Origin: Eubacterium sp.
Lineage (GTDB): Bacteria > Bacillota > Clostridia > Lachnospirales > Lachnospiraceae
DNA: 64,000 nt
Assembly: GCA_017430325.1 (NCBI GenBank)
Contig: JAFRNE010000037.1
Coordinates: 62,001-126,000, forward strand
Direction of reading: 5' to 3'
Shown here: positions 44,111-55,413 of the stretch, one piece after another
Layout: each line of letters opens with the position of its first letter
Position numbering within the stretch: the stretch's first letter is position 1
Translations under genes and position numbers: made by a program
Notes under the pieces: generated by a model
Seen by the model: only the letters and a program-made list of their open reading frames with translations
The model's database searches: none
Told to the model about the DNA's origin: nothing

Positions 44111-44755
44111 TTATTCACCGAGTATTTCAACAATTGCATTGAATACATCGTTCATATCTACTGTTCCGTCAACCTCTTTAACGATTCCTGCTTTTCCGTA
44201 GTAATCGATAAGTGGCTGTGTCTGATCATGATAAACCTTAAGTCTGTTAAGAACTGTCTCAGGCTTGTCATCATCACGAAGTATAAGCTCCTTGCCGCAT
44301 ACATCGCAGATACCCTCAACCTTGGTTGGGTTGTACTTGATGTGATATGTAGCTCCGCAGCCTACACATGCTCTTCTTCCTGACATTCTGTTAACAATAT
44401 TCTCGTCAGGAACTTCTACATTGATAGCATAGTCCATCTTTTCACCCTGAGCTGCAAGTGCTGCATCCAGCGCCTCAGCCTGTGGGATGGTTCTTGGGAA
44501 ACCGTCAAGTATGTAACCATTCCTGCAGTCGTCTGCCTTGAATCTGTCGATAACAAGGTCAACAACAAGCTCATCAGGAACAAGAAGTCCCTTATCCATA
44601 TACTCCTTGGCTTTCTTGCCAAGCTCTGTACCTTCTTTGATATTCGCTCTGAAAATATCTCCTGTAGAGATATGTGGGATAGAGTATTTCTCTGCAAGCA
44701 TCTTAGCCTGTGTTCCCTTACCGGCACCAGGTGCCCCAAGCATTATTATCTTCAT
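44111..44755 (-). CDS. adk: adenylate kinase
   Basis: A 214-residue enzyme interconverting ATP, AMP and ADP. P-loop [10 protein letters not shown] at the N-terminus, [14 protein letters not shown] in the middle, and a LID domain with CVGC and CDVC that holds zinc, as in Gram-positive forms. ATG 44755 is chosen over the upstream ATG at 44803 because AAGGAG lies just before it and it gives the family start [12 protein letters not shown]. It lies between secY and infA. Confidence 0.97.
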   Translation of the reverse strand: MKIIMLGAPGAGKGTQAKMLAEKYSIPHISTGDIFRANIKEGTELGKKAKEYMDKGLLVPDELVVDLVIDRFKADDCRNGYILDGFPRTIPQAEALDAALAAQGEKMDYAINVEVPDENIVNRMSGRRACVGCGATYHIKYNPTKVEGICDVCGKELILRDDDKPETVLNRLKVYHDQTQPLIDYYGKAGIVKEVDGTVDMNDVFNAIVEILGE

Positions 44756-44819
44756 AGTTCTTCTCCTTTTCGTCCGCAACGAAAGCTGCGTTAGTAACTT
44801 CATTACATTAATCAGATTT

Positions 44820-44904
44820 AGGGATTACAGAATATGGCCCCTGTAATCCCTTTAATTCTATAAATAATCTTTGATAATTGCAATACAATATTTTATATTG
44901 CAAT
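44820..44904. repeat. two inverted repeats between secY and adk
   Basis: AGGGATTACAG (44820-44830) is exactly inverted at 44841-44851, and ATTGCAATA (44877-44885) at 44896-44904. Neither has a T run on the minus strand, so they look more like mRNA processing or stability elements than terminators. Confidence 0.5.
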
Positions 44905-44914
44905 ATATTTTTAA

Positions 44915-46222
44915 TTATTCACTAAGAAATCCGTTGTAGTTTCTTACGATCATCTTAGACTCGATCTGCTTGATCGTCTCGATGATAACACCAACTATGA
45001 TGATAAGTGATGTTCCACCGAAGGAAACGTCAGCTGAAAATCTTCCGTTAAAGAAGATCGGGATAAGCGCTATTATGATAAGTCCGATAACACCGATAAC
45101 TACGATATAGTTAAGTACCTTGTTGAGGTAATCCTGAGTTGGCTTACCAGGTCTGATACCAGGAATGAATCCGCCGCCCTTCTTCAGGTTATTTGCAACT
45201 TCCATCGGATTGAATGTGATGGATGTATAGAAATAAGCAAAGAAGATTACAAGCAGGATGTAGAACGCAAGTCCGAAGTAAGCATGTGGGAATCCCGGTC
45301 TGAACCAATAGTTAGAACTGAGACCCTGAAGGAACTTAGCCCAGAATGTGCTCTTAACCTGAACATTGAAAAGGTTGATAACTATAGTAGGTATTGAAAG
45401 AAGTGTTGAAGCGAAGATGATTGGCATAACTCCGCCGGTGTTAACCTTGAGCGGAATGTATGAGCTTCTTCCTCCTACAGATCTTCTTCCCTGGATCTTC
45501 TGAGCATACGATACAGGTATCCTTCTCTCAGCATCCTGGAGAAGTACAACAAGTACTGTTGTAAGTATAACTATCGCAGCGATGATAGCAAGCGCGAAGA
45601 TCATATGAACGATATCCTTGCCCTTTGCGAACATATCGTAAAGGTTCTTGAAATCGTTAGGCATTCTTGAAACGATATTTACAAGAAGTATGATTGAAAT
45701 ACCGTTTCCAACGCCCTTCTCAGAGATTCTCTCACCGAGCCACATAACAAGTGCACTACCTGCTGTAAGTGTTATAACGATAACTGCAACTGCTTTAAAA
45801 CCTGACTCCATGAGAAGTCCTTCTCTGTTGAAGCCGATCGTAAGTCCAATACTCTCGATAACAGCGAGGAGAATTGAAACAACTCTTGTTATAGCTGTTA
45901 TCTTCTTTCTTCCATCATCGCCATCCTTCTGCATTTCCTCAAGAGCCGGAATAGCAATTGTAAGGAGCTGCATGATGATCGATGACGTGATGTAAGGTGT
46001 TACGCTCAGTGCAAATATAGACATCTGTGTAAACGAACCACCTGTAAATGCATTAATGAAGTTAAACGCATCACTGTTGAAGTAAGACTTAACCGCCTCT
46101 GTATCAATATAAGGCGAAGGTATAAGAGAACCCAGTCTAACGACAATAACGATGAATAATGTAAACAGAATCCCGTTTCTTATCTCCTTGACTTTCAGAG
46201 CATTCGCAAGGGTTTTAAACAT
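44915..46222 (-). CDS. secY: protein translocase channel subunit SecY
   Basis: A 435-residue protein with ten membrane helices forming the Sec channel. Seen: the N-terminal FTLFIVIVVRLGSLIPSPYI, the plug region GGSFTQMSIFALSVTPYIT, GISIILLVNIVSRMP, the cytoplasmic loop with PVSYAQKIQGRR, and GFIPGIRPGKPTQDYL near the C-terminus. It follows rplO by one base, as is standard. Confidence 0.98.
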   Translation of the reverse strand: MFKTLANALKVKEIRNGILFTLFIVIVVRLGSLIPSPYIDTEAVKSYFNSDAFNFINAFTGGSFTQMSIFALSVTPYITSSIIMQLLTIAIPALEEMQKDGDDGRKKITAITRVVSILLAVIESIGLTIGFNREGLLMESGFKAVAVIVITLTAGSALVMWLGERISEKGVGNGISIILLVNIVSRMPNDFKNLYDMFAKGKDIVHMIFALAIIAAIVILTTVLVVLLQDAERRIPVSYAQKIQGRRSVGGRSSYIPLKVNTGGVMPIIFASTLLSIPTIVINLFNVQVKSTFWAKFLQGLSSNYWFRPGFPHAYFGLAFYILLVIFFAYFYTSITFNPMEVANNLKKGGGFIPGIRPGKPTQDYLNKVLNYIVVIGVIGLIIIALIPIFFNGRFSADVSFGGTSLIIIVGVIIETIKQIESKMIVRNYNGFLSE

Positions 46223-46223
46223 A

Positions 46224-46664
46224 TTACATCACCTCAACTTTTCCGCCGAGTGCTTCAATCTTCTCGACAGCAGCCTGGCTTACTGCGTTAACCTTAACAG
46301 TAAGCTTCTTTGTGAGCTCTCCATTTCCTAAAATCTTAACACCATCTCTTGGGTTCTTAACTACACCTGCCTCGATAAGAGTTGCAACTGTAACTTCTGA
46401 ACCATCTTCAAATCTATTAAGTACATCTACATTGATTGCAACGATTTCCTTAGAGTTTCTGCACTTGAAACCTCTCTTAGGAATACGTCTGTAGAGTGGC
46501 ATCTGACCACCTTCGAAGCCGAGTCTAGGAGCTCCGGAACGTGCCTTCTGACCCTTATGACCCTTACCGGCAGTCTTGCCGTTGCCTGAACCATGTCCAC
46601 GGCCGCGTCTGAAATCATCTCTTGTTACTGAGCCCTCAGCAGGCTTTAATGATGATAAATCCAT
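46224..46664 (-). CDS. rplO: 50S ribosomal protein L15
   Basis: A 146-residue L15 with the glycine-rich N-terminal extension ([20 protein letters not shown]) and the C-terminal [14 protein letters not shown] fold. It sits directly before secY with almost no spacer, which suggests coupled translation. Confidence 0.98.
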   Translation of the reverse strand: MDLSSLKPAEGSVTRDDFRRGRGHGSGNGKTAGKGHKGQKARSGAPRLGFEGGQMPLYRRIPKRGFKCRNSKEIVAINVDVLNRFEDGSEVTVATLIEAGVVKNPRDGVKILGNGELTKKLTVKVNAVSQAAVEKIEALGGKVEVM

Positions 46665-46684
46665 GAATCCATCCTCCCTTTCGA

Positions 46685-46867
46685 CTATGCTTCCTCAACC
46701 TTAACAAGATAATTAACCTGAGCGATCATGCCTTTGGTAGCATCATTGTTAGGAAGTTCAACTGTCTTGTGCATCTTTGTAAGACCAAGAGCCGCAACAG
46801 TCTTTCTATGCTTTGGAATTGCACCGATAGGTGACTTTACAAGTGTTACCTTAATTGTATCTGCCAT
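46685..46867 (-). CDS. rpmD: 50S ribosomal protein L30
   Basis: A 60-residue L30, complete ([34 protein letters not shown]). Between rpsE (15 bases) and rplO (20 bases). Confidence 0.98.
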   Translation of the reverse strand: MADTIKVTLVKSPIGAIPKHRKTVAALGLTKMHKTVELPNNDATKGMIAQVNYLVKVEEA

Positions 46868-46882
46868 TTCGATTACCTCCTA

Positions 46883-47392
46883 CTAGTTAAGGATCTCATC
46901 AACAGACTTGCCACGAAGCTTTGCAATGTACTCAGGGCTCTGGATAGCCTTAAGTCCCTCAAGTGTTGCAAGAACAACGTTACGCTTGTTGTTTGATCCA
47001 AGTGACTTTGTACGGATGTTCTTATAACCGGCAAGCTCGAGTACACGACGTGCAGGACCACCTGCGATGATACCTGTACCGGCAGGAGCTGTCTTAAGGA
47101 GAACCTTTGAGCTTCCAAACTCTCCTGTATAGCCGTAAGGAATACTTCCGTTTTCATTTATAGGAGCCTCGATAAGATTCTTAGTTGCATCTTCCTTACC
47201 CTTGCGGATAGCTTCTGGAATTTCAACAGCCTTACCGATACCAACACCAACATGTCCGTTACGATCTCCTACTACAACAAGTGCAGAGAATCTCATATTA
47301 CGTCCACCCTTAACAGTCTTGGTAACTCTCTTGATTGTTACTACACTGTCTTCAAGTTCTAATGAACTTGGATCGATTAATGTACGCTTCAT
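46883..47392 (-). CDS. rpsE: 30S ribosomal protein S5
   Basis: A 169-residue S5. The N-terminal double-strand RNA-binding-like domain ([20 protein letters not shown]) and the C-terminal domain ([18 protein letters not shown]) are intact. It shapes decoding accuracy near the mRNA entry site. Standard spc-operon position. Confidence 0.98.
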   Translation of the reverse strand: MKRTLIDPSSLELEDSVVTIKRVTKTVKGGRNMRFSALVVVGDRNGHVGVGIGKAVEIPEAIRKGKEDATKNLIEAPINENGSIPYGYTGEFGSSKVLLKTAPAGTGIIAGGPARRVLELAGYKNIRTKSLGSNNKRNVVLATLEGLKAIQSPEYIAKLRGKSVDEILN

Positions 47393-47411
47393 GTATCAAT
47401 TTCCTCCTTCA

Positions 47412-47780
47412 TTAGAATTCAAGACCAGCTTCTCTTGCTGCATCTGCTAAAGCCTTAATCTTTCCCTGATATATAAATCCGCCTCTGTCAAATACAACCT
47501 GCTTGATTCCTGCAGCAGCAGCCTTCTCAGCTACAGCCTTACCAACGTATGCAGCAGCAGCGATATCGTTTGTCTTCTCAAGCTCTGCCTTAACGCCCTT
47601 CTCAAGTGTTGAAGCGGATACTAAGGTCTTTCCAACCGAGTCGTCAATAATCTGAGCGTAGATGTGATTATTACTTCTGTAAACAGCAAGTCTTGGTCTT
47701 TCAGTTGTTCCGCTAAAACGGTTACGAATCTTTAAATGTTTCTTTTCACGGATAACTTCTCTTGATTCCTTTTTAATCAT
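47412..47780 (-). CDS. rplR: 50S ribosomal protein L18
   Basis: A 122-residue 5S rRNA-binding protein with [19 protein letters not shown] and the C-terminal [20 protein letters not shown]. Full length, good ribosome binding site, between rplF and rpsE. Confidence 0.98.
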   Translation of the reverse strand: MIKKESREVIREKKHLKIRNRFSGTTERPRLAVYRSNNHIYAQIIDDSVGKTLVSASTLEKGVKAELEKTNDIAAAAYVGKAVAEKAAAAGIKQVVFDRGGFIYQGKIKALADAAREAGLEF

Positions 47781-47799
47781 CTCTTATTCACTCCTTTAA

Positions 47800-48339
47800 T
47801 TATTTCTTACCGGTCTTACCAACCTTACGTCTGATAACTTCGTAATCATACTTGATACCCTTGCCCTTATATGGCTCTGGAGCACGTGTAGATCTGATCT
47901 CTGCTGCGTACTGACCAACCTTTTCCTTGTCAATTCCGCTAACCTTGATCTTGTTATCTTCAACAGTAGTTGTAAGTCCTTCCGGGTCCTCGATCTCAAC
48001 AGGATGTGAATATCCAAGTGAAAGCACAAGCTTGTTGCCCTGCTTCTGAGCTCTATAACCAACACCGTTTACTTCAAGTGTCTTAGTATAACCATCTGTT
48101 ACACCAACAACCATGTTATGAATAAGTGTTCTTGTAAGTCCGTGTAATGACTTATTCTTCTTAAGGTCATTTGGTCTCTTAACAAGAATCTCTGTTCCCT
48201 CAACTGTGATTTCCATCTCAGCTGGGAGAACTCTCTCAAGGGTACCCTTAGGTCCCTTAACTGTCACCTTGTTATTTTCTGCTATATCTACAGTTACTCC
48301 GGCAGGTATAGCGATAGGCATTCTTCCGATACGTGACAT
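47800..48339 (-). CDS. rplF: 50S ribosomal protein L6
   Basis: A 179-residue L6 with two related domains ([15 protein letters not shown] start; SHPVEI and the C-terminal [18 protein letters not shown]). Standard position between rpsH and rplR. Confidence 0.98.
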   Translation of the reverse strand: MSRIGRMPIAIPAGVTVDIAENNKVTVKGPKGTLERVLPAEMEITVEGTEILVKRPNDLKKNKSLHGLTRTLIHNMVVGVTDGYTKTLEVNGVGYRAQKQGNKLVLSLGYSHPVEIEDPEGLTTTVEDNKIKVSGIDKEKVGQYAAEIRSTRAPEPYKGKGIKYDYEVIRRKVGKTGKK

Positions 48340-48404
48340 TGCCTTTACCTCCTATTATTCGTATGACGGTATCATCCGTCCGATCAATATTTTCTAAAAA
48401 TTAA

Positions 48405-48806
48405 TTACCAGATAAATGCAAGAACTTCGCCACCAACGTTCTCTTTTCTTGCTTCCTTATCTGTCAGCACACCCTTGTTTGTTGAAATGATGGCTGTTCC
48501 GAGTCCGCCAAGAACCTTTGGAAGATTCTCTACATCAGCGTAAACGCGGAGACCCGGCTTTGAAATTCTCTTAAGTCCCTTGATAACCTTTTCATTCTTA
48601 TCAGCGCCGTACTTAAGTGTTATTCTGATAGTATTGAAACCACCATCTGCTACAACGTCAACTGCCTGAACATATCCTTCCTTGAGAAGAATATCTGCAA
48701 TCGCCTGCTTCATCTTGGAAGCCGGTATATCTACTGTATCATGCTTTGCAGTATTTGCATTACGGATTCTTGTAAGCATATCTGCAATTGGATCGCTTAT
48801 TGACAT
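48405..48806 (-). CDS. rpsH: 30S ribosomal protein S8
   Basis: A 133-residue 16S rRNA-binding protein ([18 protein letters not shown] start; C-terminal [20 protein letters not shown]). It is the autogenous regulator of the spc operon in some bacteria; no site was checked here. Confidence 0.98.
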   Translation of the reverse strand: MSISDPIADMLTRIRNANTAKHDTVDIPASKMKQAIADILLKEGYVQAVDVVADGGFNTIRITLKYGADKNEKVIKGLKRISKPGLRVYADVENLPKVLGGLGTAIISTNKGVLTDKEARKENVGGEVLAFIW

Positions 48807-48830
48807 TTCTTTTGCCTCCTTATGTAAATC

Positions 48831-49016
48831 TTACCAAGAGCTCTTTCTAACGCCTGGTATCTCGCCCTTATATGCTAACTCACGGAAGCAGACTCTGCAG
48901 ATTCCGTATTTTCTTAAAACAGAATGTGGTCTTCCACAAATCTTGCAGCGAGTATATTCTCTTGTAGAGAACTTCTGCTTTCTCTGCTGCTTAACCTTCA
49001 TTGCAGTCTTAGCCAT
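48831..49016 (-). CDS. rpsN: 30S ribosomal protein S14, zinc type
   Basis: A 61-residue S14 with two CxxC pairs (CKIC and CRVC) that bind zinc, the short C+ form typical of Bacillota (annotated rpsZ in some genomes). Between rplE and rpsH. Confidence 0.98.
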   Translation of the reverse strand: MAKTAMKVKQQRKQKFSTREYTRCKICGRPHSVLRKYGICRVCFRELAYKGEIPGVRKSSW

Positions 49017-49027
49017 GTTTCTCCTCC

Positions 49028-49567
49028 TTACTTGCTGTACGGCATACCGAAGAGTCTGAGGAGCTCTCTAGCCTCTTCATCTGTCTTAGCTGTTGTGACG
49101 AAAATGATATCCATTCCTCTAACCTTATCAACCTTATCGTACTCGATTTCAGGGAAGATGATCTGCTCCTTGATACCAAGTGCATAGTTTCCTCTGCCGT
49201 CGAATGCATCAGGGTTTACACCTCTGAAGTCACGTACACGAGGAAGCGCAAGGTTTACAAGTCTGTCAGCGAACTCATACATTCTCTCGCCGCGAAGAGT
49301 TACCTTACATCCGATAGGCATACCCTCTCTAAGCTTGAAGTTAGCAACTGACTTCTTAGCACGTGTGATAACTGCCTTCTGACCTGTGATGGTCTCAAGA
49401 TCCTTTACTGCACTATCAAGGATCTTAGCATTCTCCTTAGCTTCTCCAACACCCATGTTTACAACGATCTTGTCAAGCTTTGGAATCTGCATAACGTTCT
49501 TGTAACCAAATTTATTTACCATAGCGTCTTTGATCTCGCTATTGTACTTATCTCTTAATCTGCTCAA
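49028..49567 (-). CDS. rplE: 50S ribosomal protein L5
   Basis: A 179-residue 5S rRNA-binding protein ([32 protein letters not shown], and a C-terminal [18 protein letters not shown]). Standard position between rplX and rpsN. Confidence 0.98.
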   Translation of the reverse strand: MSRLRDKYNSEIKDAMVNKFGYKNVMQIPKLDKIVVNMGVGEAKENAKILDSAVKDLETITGQKAVITRAKKSVANFKLREGMPIGCKVTLRGERMYEFADRLVNLALPRVRDFRGVNPDAFDGRGNYALGIKEQIIFPEIEYDKVDKVRGMDIIFVTTAKTDEEARELLRLFGMPYSK

Positions 49568-49590
49568 AGTATTAAGCCTCCTTCCTACGA

Positions 49591-49908
49591 TTAATCAATA
49601 ACCTCGGTCTTACCATTAACCTTGGCTACTCTCTTTTTGTCCTTCTTCTCGCCCTGGAAACCAACTCTTACTGTCTTACCCTTGTAAAGGTACATAACAT
49701 TGGAAATATCGATTGGAGCTTCCTTCTCGATGATTCCGCCTGCTGTATTAGCAGCTGTTGGCTTGCTGTGCTTAAATACCTTGTTGACGCCCTCAACAAG
49801 AACCTTGTTGTTCTTAACGTCTACAGATAAAACCTTACCTTCTTTACCTTTATCCTTGCCGGCTATAACCCTAACAAGGTCGTCCTTTTTAATCTTACTT
49901 GTTGCCAC
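49591..49908 (-). CDS. rplX: 50S ribosomal protein L24
   Basis: A 105-residue assembly-initiating protein with a KOW motif ([19 protein letters not shown]). Between rplN and rplE. Confidence 0.98.
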   Translation of the reverse strand: MATSKIKKDDLVRVIAGKDKGKEGKVLSVDVKNNKVLVEGVNKVFKHSKPTAANTAGGIIEKEAPIDISNVMYLYKGKTVRVGFQGEKKDKKRVAKVNGKTEVID

Positions 49909-49919
49909 GGTTACACCTC

Positions 49920-50288
49920 CTACAGAACTTCCGGTGCAAGTGAGATGATCTTCATGAACTTCTTATCACGAAGCTCTCTTGCTACTGGTCCAAATATACG
50001 TGTTCCTTTTGGGTTAAGATCGTCCTTGATGATAACTGCTGCGTTCTCATCAAACTTGATGTATGAACCATCCTTACGACGTGCACCCTTCTTTGTACGT
50101 ACAACAACGGCCTTTACAACGTCGCCCTTCTTGACAACGCCGCCCGGTGTTGCGTCTTTAACAGAAGCAACTATGATGTCACCGATGTTTGCATATCTTC
50201 TTGTAGAACCGCCTAAAACTCTGATGCAAAGAAGCTCTTTTGCGCCTGTGTTGTCAGCAACTCTAAGTCTTGTTTCCTGCTGTACCAT
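49920..50288 (-). CDS. rplN: 50S ribosomal protein L14
   Basis: A 122-residue L14 ([19 protein letters not shown] start, [19 protein letters not shown]). It lies at the subunit interface. Between rpsQ and rplX. Confidence 0.98.
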   Translation of the reverse strand: MVQQETRLRVADNTGAKELLCIRVLGGSTRRYANIGDIIVASVKDATPGGVVKKGDVVKAVVVRTKKGARRKDGSYIKFDENAAVIIKDDLNPKGTRIFGPVARELRDKKFMKIISLAPEVL

Positions 50289-50300
50289 TTCTTTGCCTCC

Positions 50301-50555
50301 TTATTTAGCCTTTTCAACGATCTCAACAAGTCTCCATCTCTTATCCTTAGAGAGAGGTCTTGTCTCCATAACCTTTACTCTATCACCAATCTTGCATTCA
50401 TTATTTTCGTCATGAGCCTTAAGCTTGTATGTTCTCTTTACGATCTTGCCGTAGAGTGGATGCTTAACATTATCGATGATTGAGACTACGATTGTCTTGT
50501 CCATCTTGTCACTTGTAACGATACCTACACGTGTTTTTCTAAGATTTCTTTCCAC
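50301..50555 (-). CDS. rpsQ: 30S ribosomal protein S17
   Basis: An 84-residue OB-fold protein ([19 protein letters not shown], and the C-terminal [15 protein letters not shown]). Between rpmC and rplN. Confidence 0.98.
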   Translation of the reverse strand: MERNLRKTRVGIVTSDKMDKTIVVSIIDNVKHPLYGKIVKRTYKLKAHDENNECKIGDRVKVMETRPLSKDKRWRLVEIVEKAK

Positions 50556-50576
50556 TGTCTTTTCTCCTTTCGATAA

Positions 50577-50780
50577 TTATGCTCTGGCCTTAGCGGCAAT
50601 AACTGTCTCTATTCTGGCAATATTCTTCTTTACTTCCTTGATCCTGCTTGTATTCTCAAGCTGGTTGGTAGCATTCTGGAACTTAAGATTGAAAAGTTCC
50701 TTCTTTGCAGCCTCGAGATCTGTTGCGAGCTCTGATGCTGACTTTGCGTTTAATTCTTTAAGAAAGTCTTTAGTTTTCAC
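50577..50780 (-). CDS. rpmC: 50S ribosomal protein L29
   Basis: A 67-residue helical hairpin protein ([37 protein letters not shown]) at the tunnel exit. Its start overlaps the end of rplP by 11 bases, the usual coupling. Confidence 0.97.
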   Translation of the reverse strand: MKTKDFLKELNAKSASELATDLEAAKKELFNLKFQNATNQLENTSRIKEVKKNIARIETVIAAKARA

Positions 50781-51207
50781 TGCTGCTACCTCCTTCTAAA
50801 TCTGCTTTAGAAACGATCTTGCACTTAATAGGAAGCTTGTGTGTTGCAAGACGGAGTGCTTCTCTTGCTGTTGCTTCTGGAACGCCGGCAACCTCGAAAA
50901 GAACTCTGCCCGGCTTAACAACTGCTACCCAGTACTCAAGAGAGCCTTTTCCTGAACCCATTCGGGTTTCAGCTGGCTTAGCTGTTACCGGCTTGTCTGG
51001 GAAGATCTTGATCCAAACCTTTCCCTGACGCTTAAGGTAACGGTTAATGGCAACTCTGGCTGCCTCTATCTGATTAGATTTGATCCATGCTGGTTCTGTT
51101 GCAACGATACCGTACTCACCATCAGTGATGCGGTTTCCTCTCATTGCCTTTCCTGCCATAGATCCTCTGAACTGCTTACGATGTTTTACTCTCTTAGGCA
51201 TTAACAT
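50770..51207 (-). CDS. rplP: 50S ribosomal protein L16
   Basis: A 145-residue L16 ([35 protein letters not shown]). Codon 3 is also ATG (51201) and corresponds to the common family start; GGGAG lies upstream of both. It begins two bases after the rpsC stop and overlaps rpmC by 11. Confidence 0.97.
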   Translation of the reverse strand: MLMPKRVKHRKQFRGSMAGKAMRGNRITDGEYGIVATEPAWIKSNQIEAARVAINRYLKRQGKVWIKIFPDKPVTAKPAETRMGSGKGSLEYWVAVVKPGRVLFEVAGVPEATAREALRLATHKLPIKCKIVSKADLEGGSSSEN

Positions 51208-51209
51208 AA

Positions 51210-51875
51210 TTATTTATCGCTCCCTTCCTTGTTTCCCTTAGTAGGAAGTACTTCGCCATGGTAGATCCATGTCTTAACACCAACTTTACCGTATGTTGTA
51301 TCTGCTTCAGCGAATCCGTAATCAATATCAGCACGAAGTGTCTGAAGAGGAATTGTTCCCTCGCTGTAGAACTCTGTTCTGGCCATATCAGCACCGCCGA
51401 GACGTCCTGAACAAGCAGCCTTGATACCAAGTGCTCCTGCCTTCATTGTTCTACCCATGCATGACTTCATAGCTCTTCTGAATGAAATACGGTTCTCAAG
51501 CTGCTGAGCAATGTTCTCAGCTACGAGCTGAGCATCGAGGTCAGGTTTCTTGATCTCCTTGATGTCGATGATGAGCTTCTTAGCTGTAAGCTTCTGAACC
51601 TCAGCCTTGATCTTTTCGATTCCGGCACCGCCCTTACCGATTACAACACCAGGCTTAGCTGTATATACGCTTACTTTAACTCTATCTCTTGTTCTCTCTA
51701 TATCAATCTTAGATACGTTTGAATCGTAAAGCTTCTTCTTAAGGAACTCTCTTATCTTGTGGTCCTCTACAAGGTTGTTGGCAAACTCACCGTTCTTTGT
51801 ATCAGCATACCACTTAGAATCCCAATCTTTAATTATACCGACTCTTAAACCGTGTGGATTAACTTTCTGTCCCAT
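51210..51875 (-). CDS. rpsC: 30S ribosomal protein S3
   Basis: A 221-residue S3 with the KH RNA-binding domain ([14 protein letters not shown], about residues 75-90) and the C-terminal domain ([17 protein letters not shown]). It forms part of the mRNA entry channel. Between rplV and rplP. Confidence 0.98.
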   Translation of the reverse strand: MGQKVNPHGLRVGIIKDWDSKWYADTKNGEFANNLVEDHKIREFLKKKLYDSNVSKIDIERTRDRVKVSVYTAKPGVVIGKGGAGIEKIKAEVQKLTAKKLIIDIKEIKKPDLDAQLVAENIAQQLENRISFRRAMKSCMGRTMKAGALGIKAACSGRLGGADMARTEFYSEGTIPLQTLRADIDYGFAEADTTYGKVGVKTWIYHGEVLPTKGNKEGSDK

Positions 51876-51886
51876 CGTCTGCCTCC

Positions 51887-52276
51887 TTACTTCTTCTCAT
51901 CAAGCACTACAGTAATGTGGCTTGTTCTCTTCTCGATCCTGTAAGCTCTACCCTGTGCTCTTGGATGGATCCTCTTCATTGTAGGTCCCTTGTTTGCAAA
52001 GCACTCTGCTACGTAAAGGTCTTCAGCCTTCATGCCGTTGTTGTTCTCAGCATTTGCTACTGCAGACTTGAGCAGCTTATATATTACACTGGAAGCGTAT
52101 CTGTTATTGTAAGCAAGGATACCGAGAGCCGTTGTTACGTCCTTACCTCTGATAGCGTCAAGTACAAAGCAAGCCTTTGTAACAGACACTCTTGCGTAAG
52201 AAACCTTAGCTGACGGTCTTGTATCTTTGTTCTCATTTCTCAGTCTTGTGATCTGAGATCTATGTCCTTTAGCCAT
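51887..52276 (-). CDS. rplV: 50S ribosomal protein L22
   Basis: A 129-residue L22 ([20 protein letters not shown], and the hairpin region [20 protein letters not shown] that lines the exit tunnel). Between rpsS and rpsC. Confidence 0.98.
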   Translation of the reverse strand: MAKGHRSQITRLRNENKDTRPSAKVSYARVSVTKACFVLDAIRGKDVTTALGILAYNNRYASSVIYKLLKSAVANAENNNGMKAEDLYVAECFANKGPTMKRIHPRAQGRAYRIEKRTSHITVVLDEKK

Positions 52277-52291
52277 TTAAGATCTTCCTCC

Positions 52292-52564
52292 TTACCTCTT
52301 CTTCTCGTCTTTGCCGTGTCCTCTGTATGTTCTGGTTGCTACAAACTCACCGAGCTTGTGTCCAACCATATCTTCTGTAACATATACAGGAACGTGCTTT
52401 CTACCATCATATACTGCTATTGTATGACCAACAAATGAAGGGAAGATTGTTGAACGACGTGACCATGTCTTTACGACCTCATGATCGTTCTTGGCATTAA
52501 GAGCATCAATCTTCTTTAATAAGCTTTCATCTGCGAATGGTCCTTTTTTAAGTGAACGTGCCAT
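52292..52564 (-). CDS. rpsS: 30S ribosomal protein S19
   Basis: A 90-residue S19 ([39 protein letters not shown]). Between rplB and rplV. Confidence 0.99.
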   Translation of the reverse strand: MARSLKKGPFADESLLKKIDALNAKNDHEVVKTWSRRSTIFPSFVGHTIAVYDGRKHVPVYVTEDMVGHKLGEFVATRTYRGHGKDEKKR

Positions 52565-52580
52565 GAACTTTCCTCCTTAA

Positions 52581-53423
52581 TTACTTAACGTTTTTACCGC
52601 TTCTTGTTCTTACGATGTACTTGTTAGAGAGCTTATTCTTCTTCCTTGTCTTAAGACCAAGTGCTGGCTTACCCCAAGGAGTAGAAGGACCCGGACGTCC
52701 GATAGGTGCTCTACCTTCACCACCACCGTGCGGATGGTCATTAGGGTTCATTACGGAACCTCTGACTGTAGGTCTGATGCCCATGTGACGCTTACGTCCA
52801 GCCTTACCGATATTAACAAGGCCATGCTCTATATTTCCAACAGTACCGATCGTAGCACGCGCTTCGATAGGAACCATTCTCATTTCGCCTGAAGGAAGAC
52901 GGAGTGTAGCATACTTTCCTTCCTTAGCCATAAGCTGTGCTGTGTTACCAGCTGAACGAACAAGCTGTCCGCCCTTACCAGGAACGAGCTCAACGTTATG
53001 TACTTCTGTACCAACCGGGATAGCTGAAAGTGGAAGAGCGTTTCCGATCTTTACATCAGCCTCTGGTCCGTTCATAAGCTTGTCGCCAACCTTAAGACCG
53101 TTTGGTGCAAGGATGTATGTCTTAGTACCATCTGCATAAGCTATAAGTGCGATGTTTGCTGTTCTGTTTGGATCGTACTCGATAGTCTTAACTACTGCAG
53201 GGATGTTGTCCTTATTTCTCTTGAAATCGATAACTCTGTATTTCTGTCTGTTTCCGCCACCGTGATGACGAACAGTGATCTTGCCCTGATTGTTACGTCC
53301 TGCTGTCTTCTTCTTTGAAACAAGAAGTGACTTCTCAGGAGTTGATGTTGTGATTACATCGAAATCAAGACCTGTCATATTTCTTCTTGAAGGTGTATAT
53401 GGGGTATATGTCTTAATTCCCAT
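52581..53423 (-). CDS. rplB: 50S ribosomal protein L2
   Basis: A 280-residue L2, needed for subunit joining and peptidyl transfer. N-terminal [17 protein letters not shown], and the C-terminal [16 protein letters not shown] loop containing the conserved His that reaches the peptidyl transferase region. A 133-base gap separates it from rplW, longer than other gaps in the operon; nothing clear is seen in it. Confidence 0.99.
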   Translation of the reverse strand: MGIKTYTPYTPSRRNMTGLDFDVITTSTPEKSLLVSKKKTAGRNNQGKITVRHHGGGNRQKYRVIDFKRNKDNIPAVVKTIEYDPNRTANIALIAYADGTKTYILAPNGLKVGDKLMNGPEADVKIGNALPLSAIPVGTEVHNVELVPGKGGQLVRSAGNTAQLMAKEGKYATLRLPSGEMRMVPIEARATIGTVGNIEHGLVNIGKAGRKRHMGIRPTVRGSVMNPNDHPHGGGEGRAPIGRPGPSTPWGKPALGLKTRKKNKLSNKYIVRTRSGKNVK

Positions 53424-53556
53424 TTCTGGTTTCTCCTTTCGAATATAAATTCGTTTCTCTGGTCGTTCTTATCGACCAATAATCATTCTGCTTTTCTTTC
53501 CGGCTTGCTGCCGTTTCATTTTATATAGTCTGTTTTATGCCGAAGCTTCGTTCGAT

Positions 53557-53856
53557 TTACAGACCCTCGAAAAGCTCGATATCAGCACTCTCAGCTGTAA
53601 GCTGAACATATGCCTTCTTATACTTAGCTGTTCTACCGAATGTAGCGCCACGTCTCTTAACCTTACCATCAAAGTTTGCTGTGTTAACCTTAGCAACCTT
53701 TGCGCCGTCGAACATCTTCTCAACAGCTTCCTTGATCTGGCTCTTTGTAGCATCCGGATGAACGATGAATGTATATTTCTTCTCAGCCATTGCGTTCATA
53801 CTCTTCTCTGTAACGACTGGCTTCTTGATGATATCGTAATACTTTAAGTTTGCCAT
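53557..53856 (-). CDS. rplW: 50S ribosomal protein L23
   Basis: A 99-residue L23 ([38 protein letters not shown]), the docking site for SRP and trigger factor at the tunnel exit. Its start shares one base with the rplD stop. Confidence 0.98.
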   Translation of the reverse strand: MANLKYYDIIKKPVVTEKSMNAMAEKKYTFIVHPDATKSQIKEAVEKMFDGAKVAKVNTANFDGKVKRRGATFGRTAKYKKAYVQLTAESADIELFEGL

Positions 53857-54476
53857 TATGCGTACACCTCCTCGATTGCGAGTGCAGCATCCTTAGTCAT
53901 AACAAGTGAGTCATGCTTAAGAATGTCGTATACGTTTATTGTGCTGCTCATGATTGTCTCAACACCAGGAATGTTCCTTGATGAAAGGATAGCGTTGTCG
54001 TTCTTATCCTTTGTAACAACGAGAGCCTTATCTGCATTGAGGTTCTTAAGGATCTCAGCGAACTTTGCTGTCTTTACTTCCTCAAGCGCAAGCTCGTCAA
54101 CTACGATAAGCTTTGAATCCTGAACCTTTGATGTAAGTGCAGAGAAAAGAGCGATCTGCTTCTCTCTCTTGTTCATCTTTACTGAGTAATCTCTTGGCTT
54201 TGGAGCAAATACAACGCCGCCGCCTGTCCACTGTGGTGATCTTGTTGATCCCTGTCTAGCGTGGCCTGTACCCTTCTGTCTCCAAGGCTTTCTTCCGCCG
54301 CCTGAAACCTCTGAACGTGTCTTAGCGCTCTGTGTTCCCTGACGCTGATTTGCAAGGTATGTTACTACAGCCTTGTGTACTATATTTTCATTTATTTCAA
54401 CACCGTAGATGTTGTCGTTAAGATCGATCTTATCAACTTCCTTACCTTCGATGTTATAAACAGCTACTGTTGCCAT
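53856..54476 (-). CDS. rplD: 50S ribosomal protein L4
   Basis: A 206-residue L4. The extended loop lining the exit tunnel is present ([19 protein letters not shown]). L4 is the autogenous regulator of the S10 operon in several bacteria. Between rplC and rplW. Confidence 0.98.
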   Translation of the reverse strand: MATVAVYNIEGKEVDKIDLNDNIYGVEINENIVHKAVVTYLANQRQGTQSAKTRSEVSGGGRKPWRQKGTGHARQGSTRSPQWTGGGVVFAPKPRDYSVKMNKREKQIALFSALTSKVQDSKLIVVDELALEEVKTAKFAEILKNLNADKALVVTKDKNDNAILSSRNIPGVETIMSSTINVYDILKHDSLVMTKDAALAIEEVYA

Positions 54477-54504
54477 CTAATGTTCCTCCTTCCATAAAGT
54501 CCTA

Positions 54505-55188
54505 TTAGTTACCCTTTACGGTTTCTTTTATTACAACCAATGACTTCTTAGGTCCCGGAACAGATCCCTTGATCAGGAGTACGCCGTTCTCAGCGTCAAC
54601 CTTAACAACCTCAAGATTCTGAACTGTAACCTGCTCACAGCCCATATGTCCAGGCATCTTCTTGCCCTTCATAACGCGGCCAGGAGTTGTTGCTGAACCA
54701 TTAGAACCTGCATGACGGTGATATTTTGAACCATGTCCTGAAGGACCAGACTTAAGTCCGTGTCTCTTAAGACCGCCGGCATATCCTTTACCCTTTGAAG
54801 TAGCTGTTACGTCTACCTTATCTCCCTCAGCGAAGATATCAGCGTTAATTACGCTCTCTCCTACGGTGTAATCTGCTACATTCTCGAATCTGAACTCTCT
54901 TAAAAACTGCTTTGGTGTTGTGCCTGCCTTCTTAACATGACCAACCTCAGCTGATGTAGCACCGTGTGGGTTTCTGATAACCTTTCTTCCTGAACCGTCC
55001 TTAGTTACGACCTTTTCTTTCTTCTCGCCGAAACCAACCTGAACAGCGTCATAGCCATCGTTTTCTACTGTCTTGATCTGTGTTACAGTACATGGACCAG
55101 CCTTAAGAACTGTAACAGGAATGAGAACACCGTTCTCGCCGAAGATTTGAGTCATTCCGACTTTCTCTGCTAAAATAGCTTTCTTCAT
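54505..55188 (-). CDS. rplC: 50S ribosomal protein L3
   Basis: A 227-residue L3. ATG 55188 ([18 protein letters not shown]) has GGAGG eight to nine bases upstream and matches the family start; the frame is open further to 55233. The extended loop with [20 protein letters not shown] is present. It is 225 bases from rpsJ, an unusually long gap that contains a GTCC/GGAC hairpin near 55353-55376. Confidence 0.98.
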   Translation of the reverse strand: MKKAILAEKVGMTQIFGENGVLIPVTVLKAGPCTVTQIKTVENDGYDAVQVGFGEKKEKVVTKDGSGRKVIRNPHGATSAEVGHVKKAGTTPKQFLREFRFENVADYTVGESVINADIFAEGDKVDVTATSKGKGYAGGLKRHGLKSGPSGHGSKYHRHAGSNGSATTPGRVMKGKKMPGHMGCEQVTVQNLEVVKVDAENGVLLIKGSVPGPKKSLVVIKETVKGN

Positions 55189-55413
55189 CTTGTTTTTCCT
55201 CCTAAACAATTTACAGCGGATTGCACTTGGCAATCATACTAAATCTGCATCATTCCTTTTTAAGGAACTGCACATTTTCTTCCATCCGGTTCGTGAGTTT
55301 GACCGGTGGTTTATCCTTAAACATCTTCTTATCAGGAAATACTGATCTTTAAGTCCGTTCAGTGGGTGAACAGGACATTTTCCTTATTATAGGAAGATGA
55401 AAGAATTCACATC

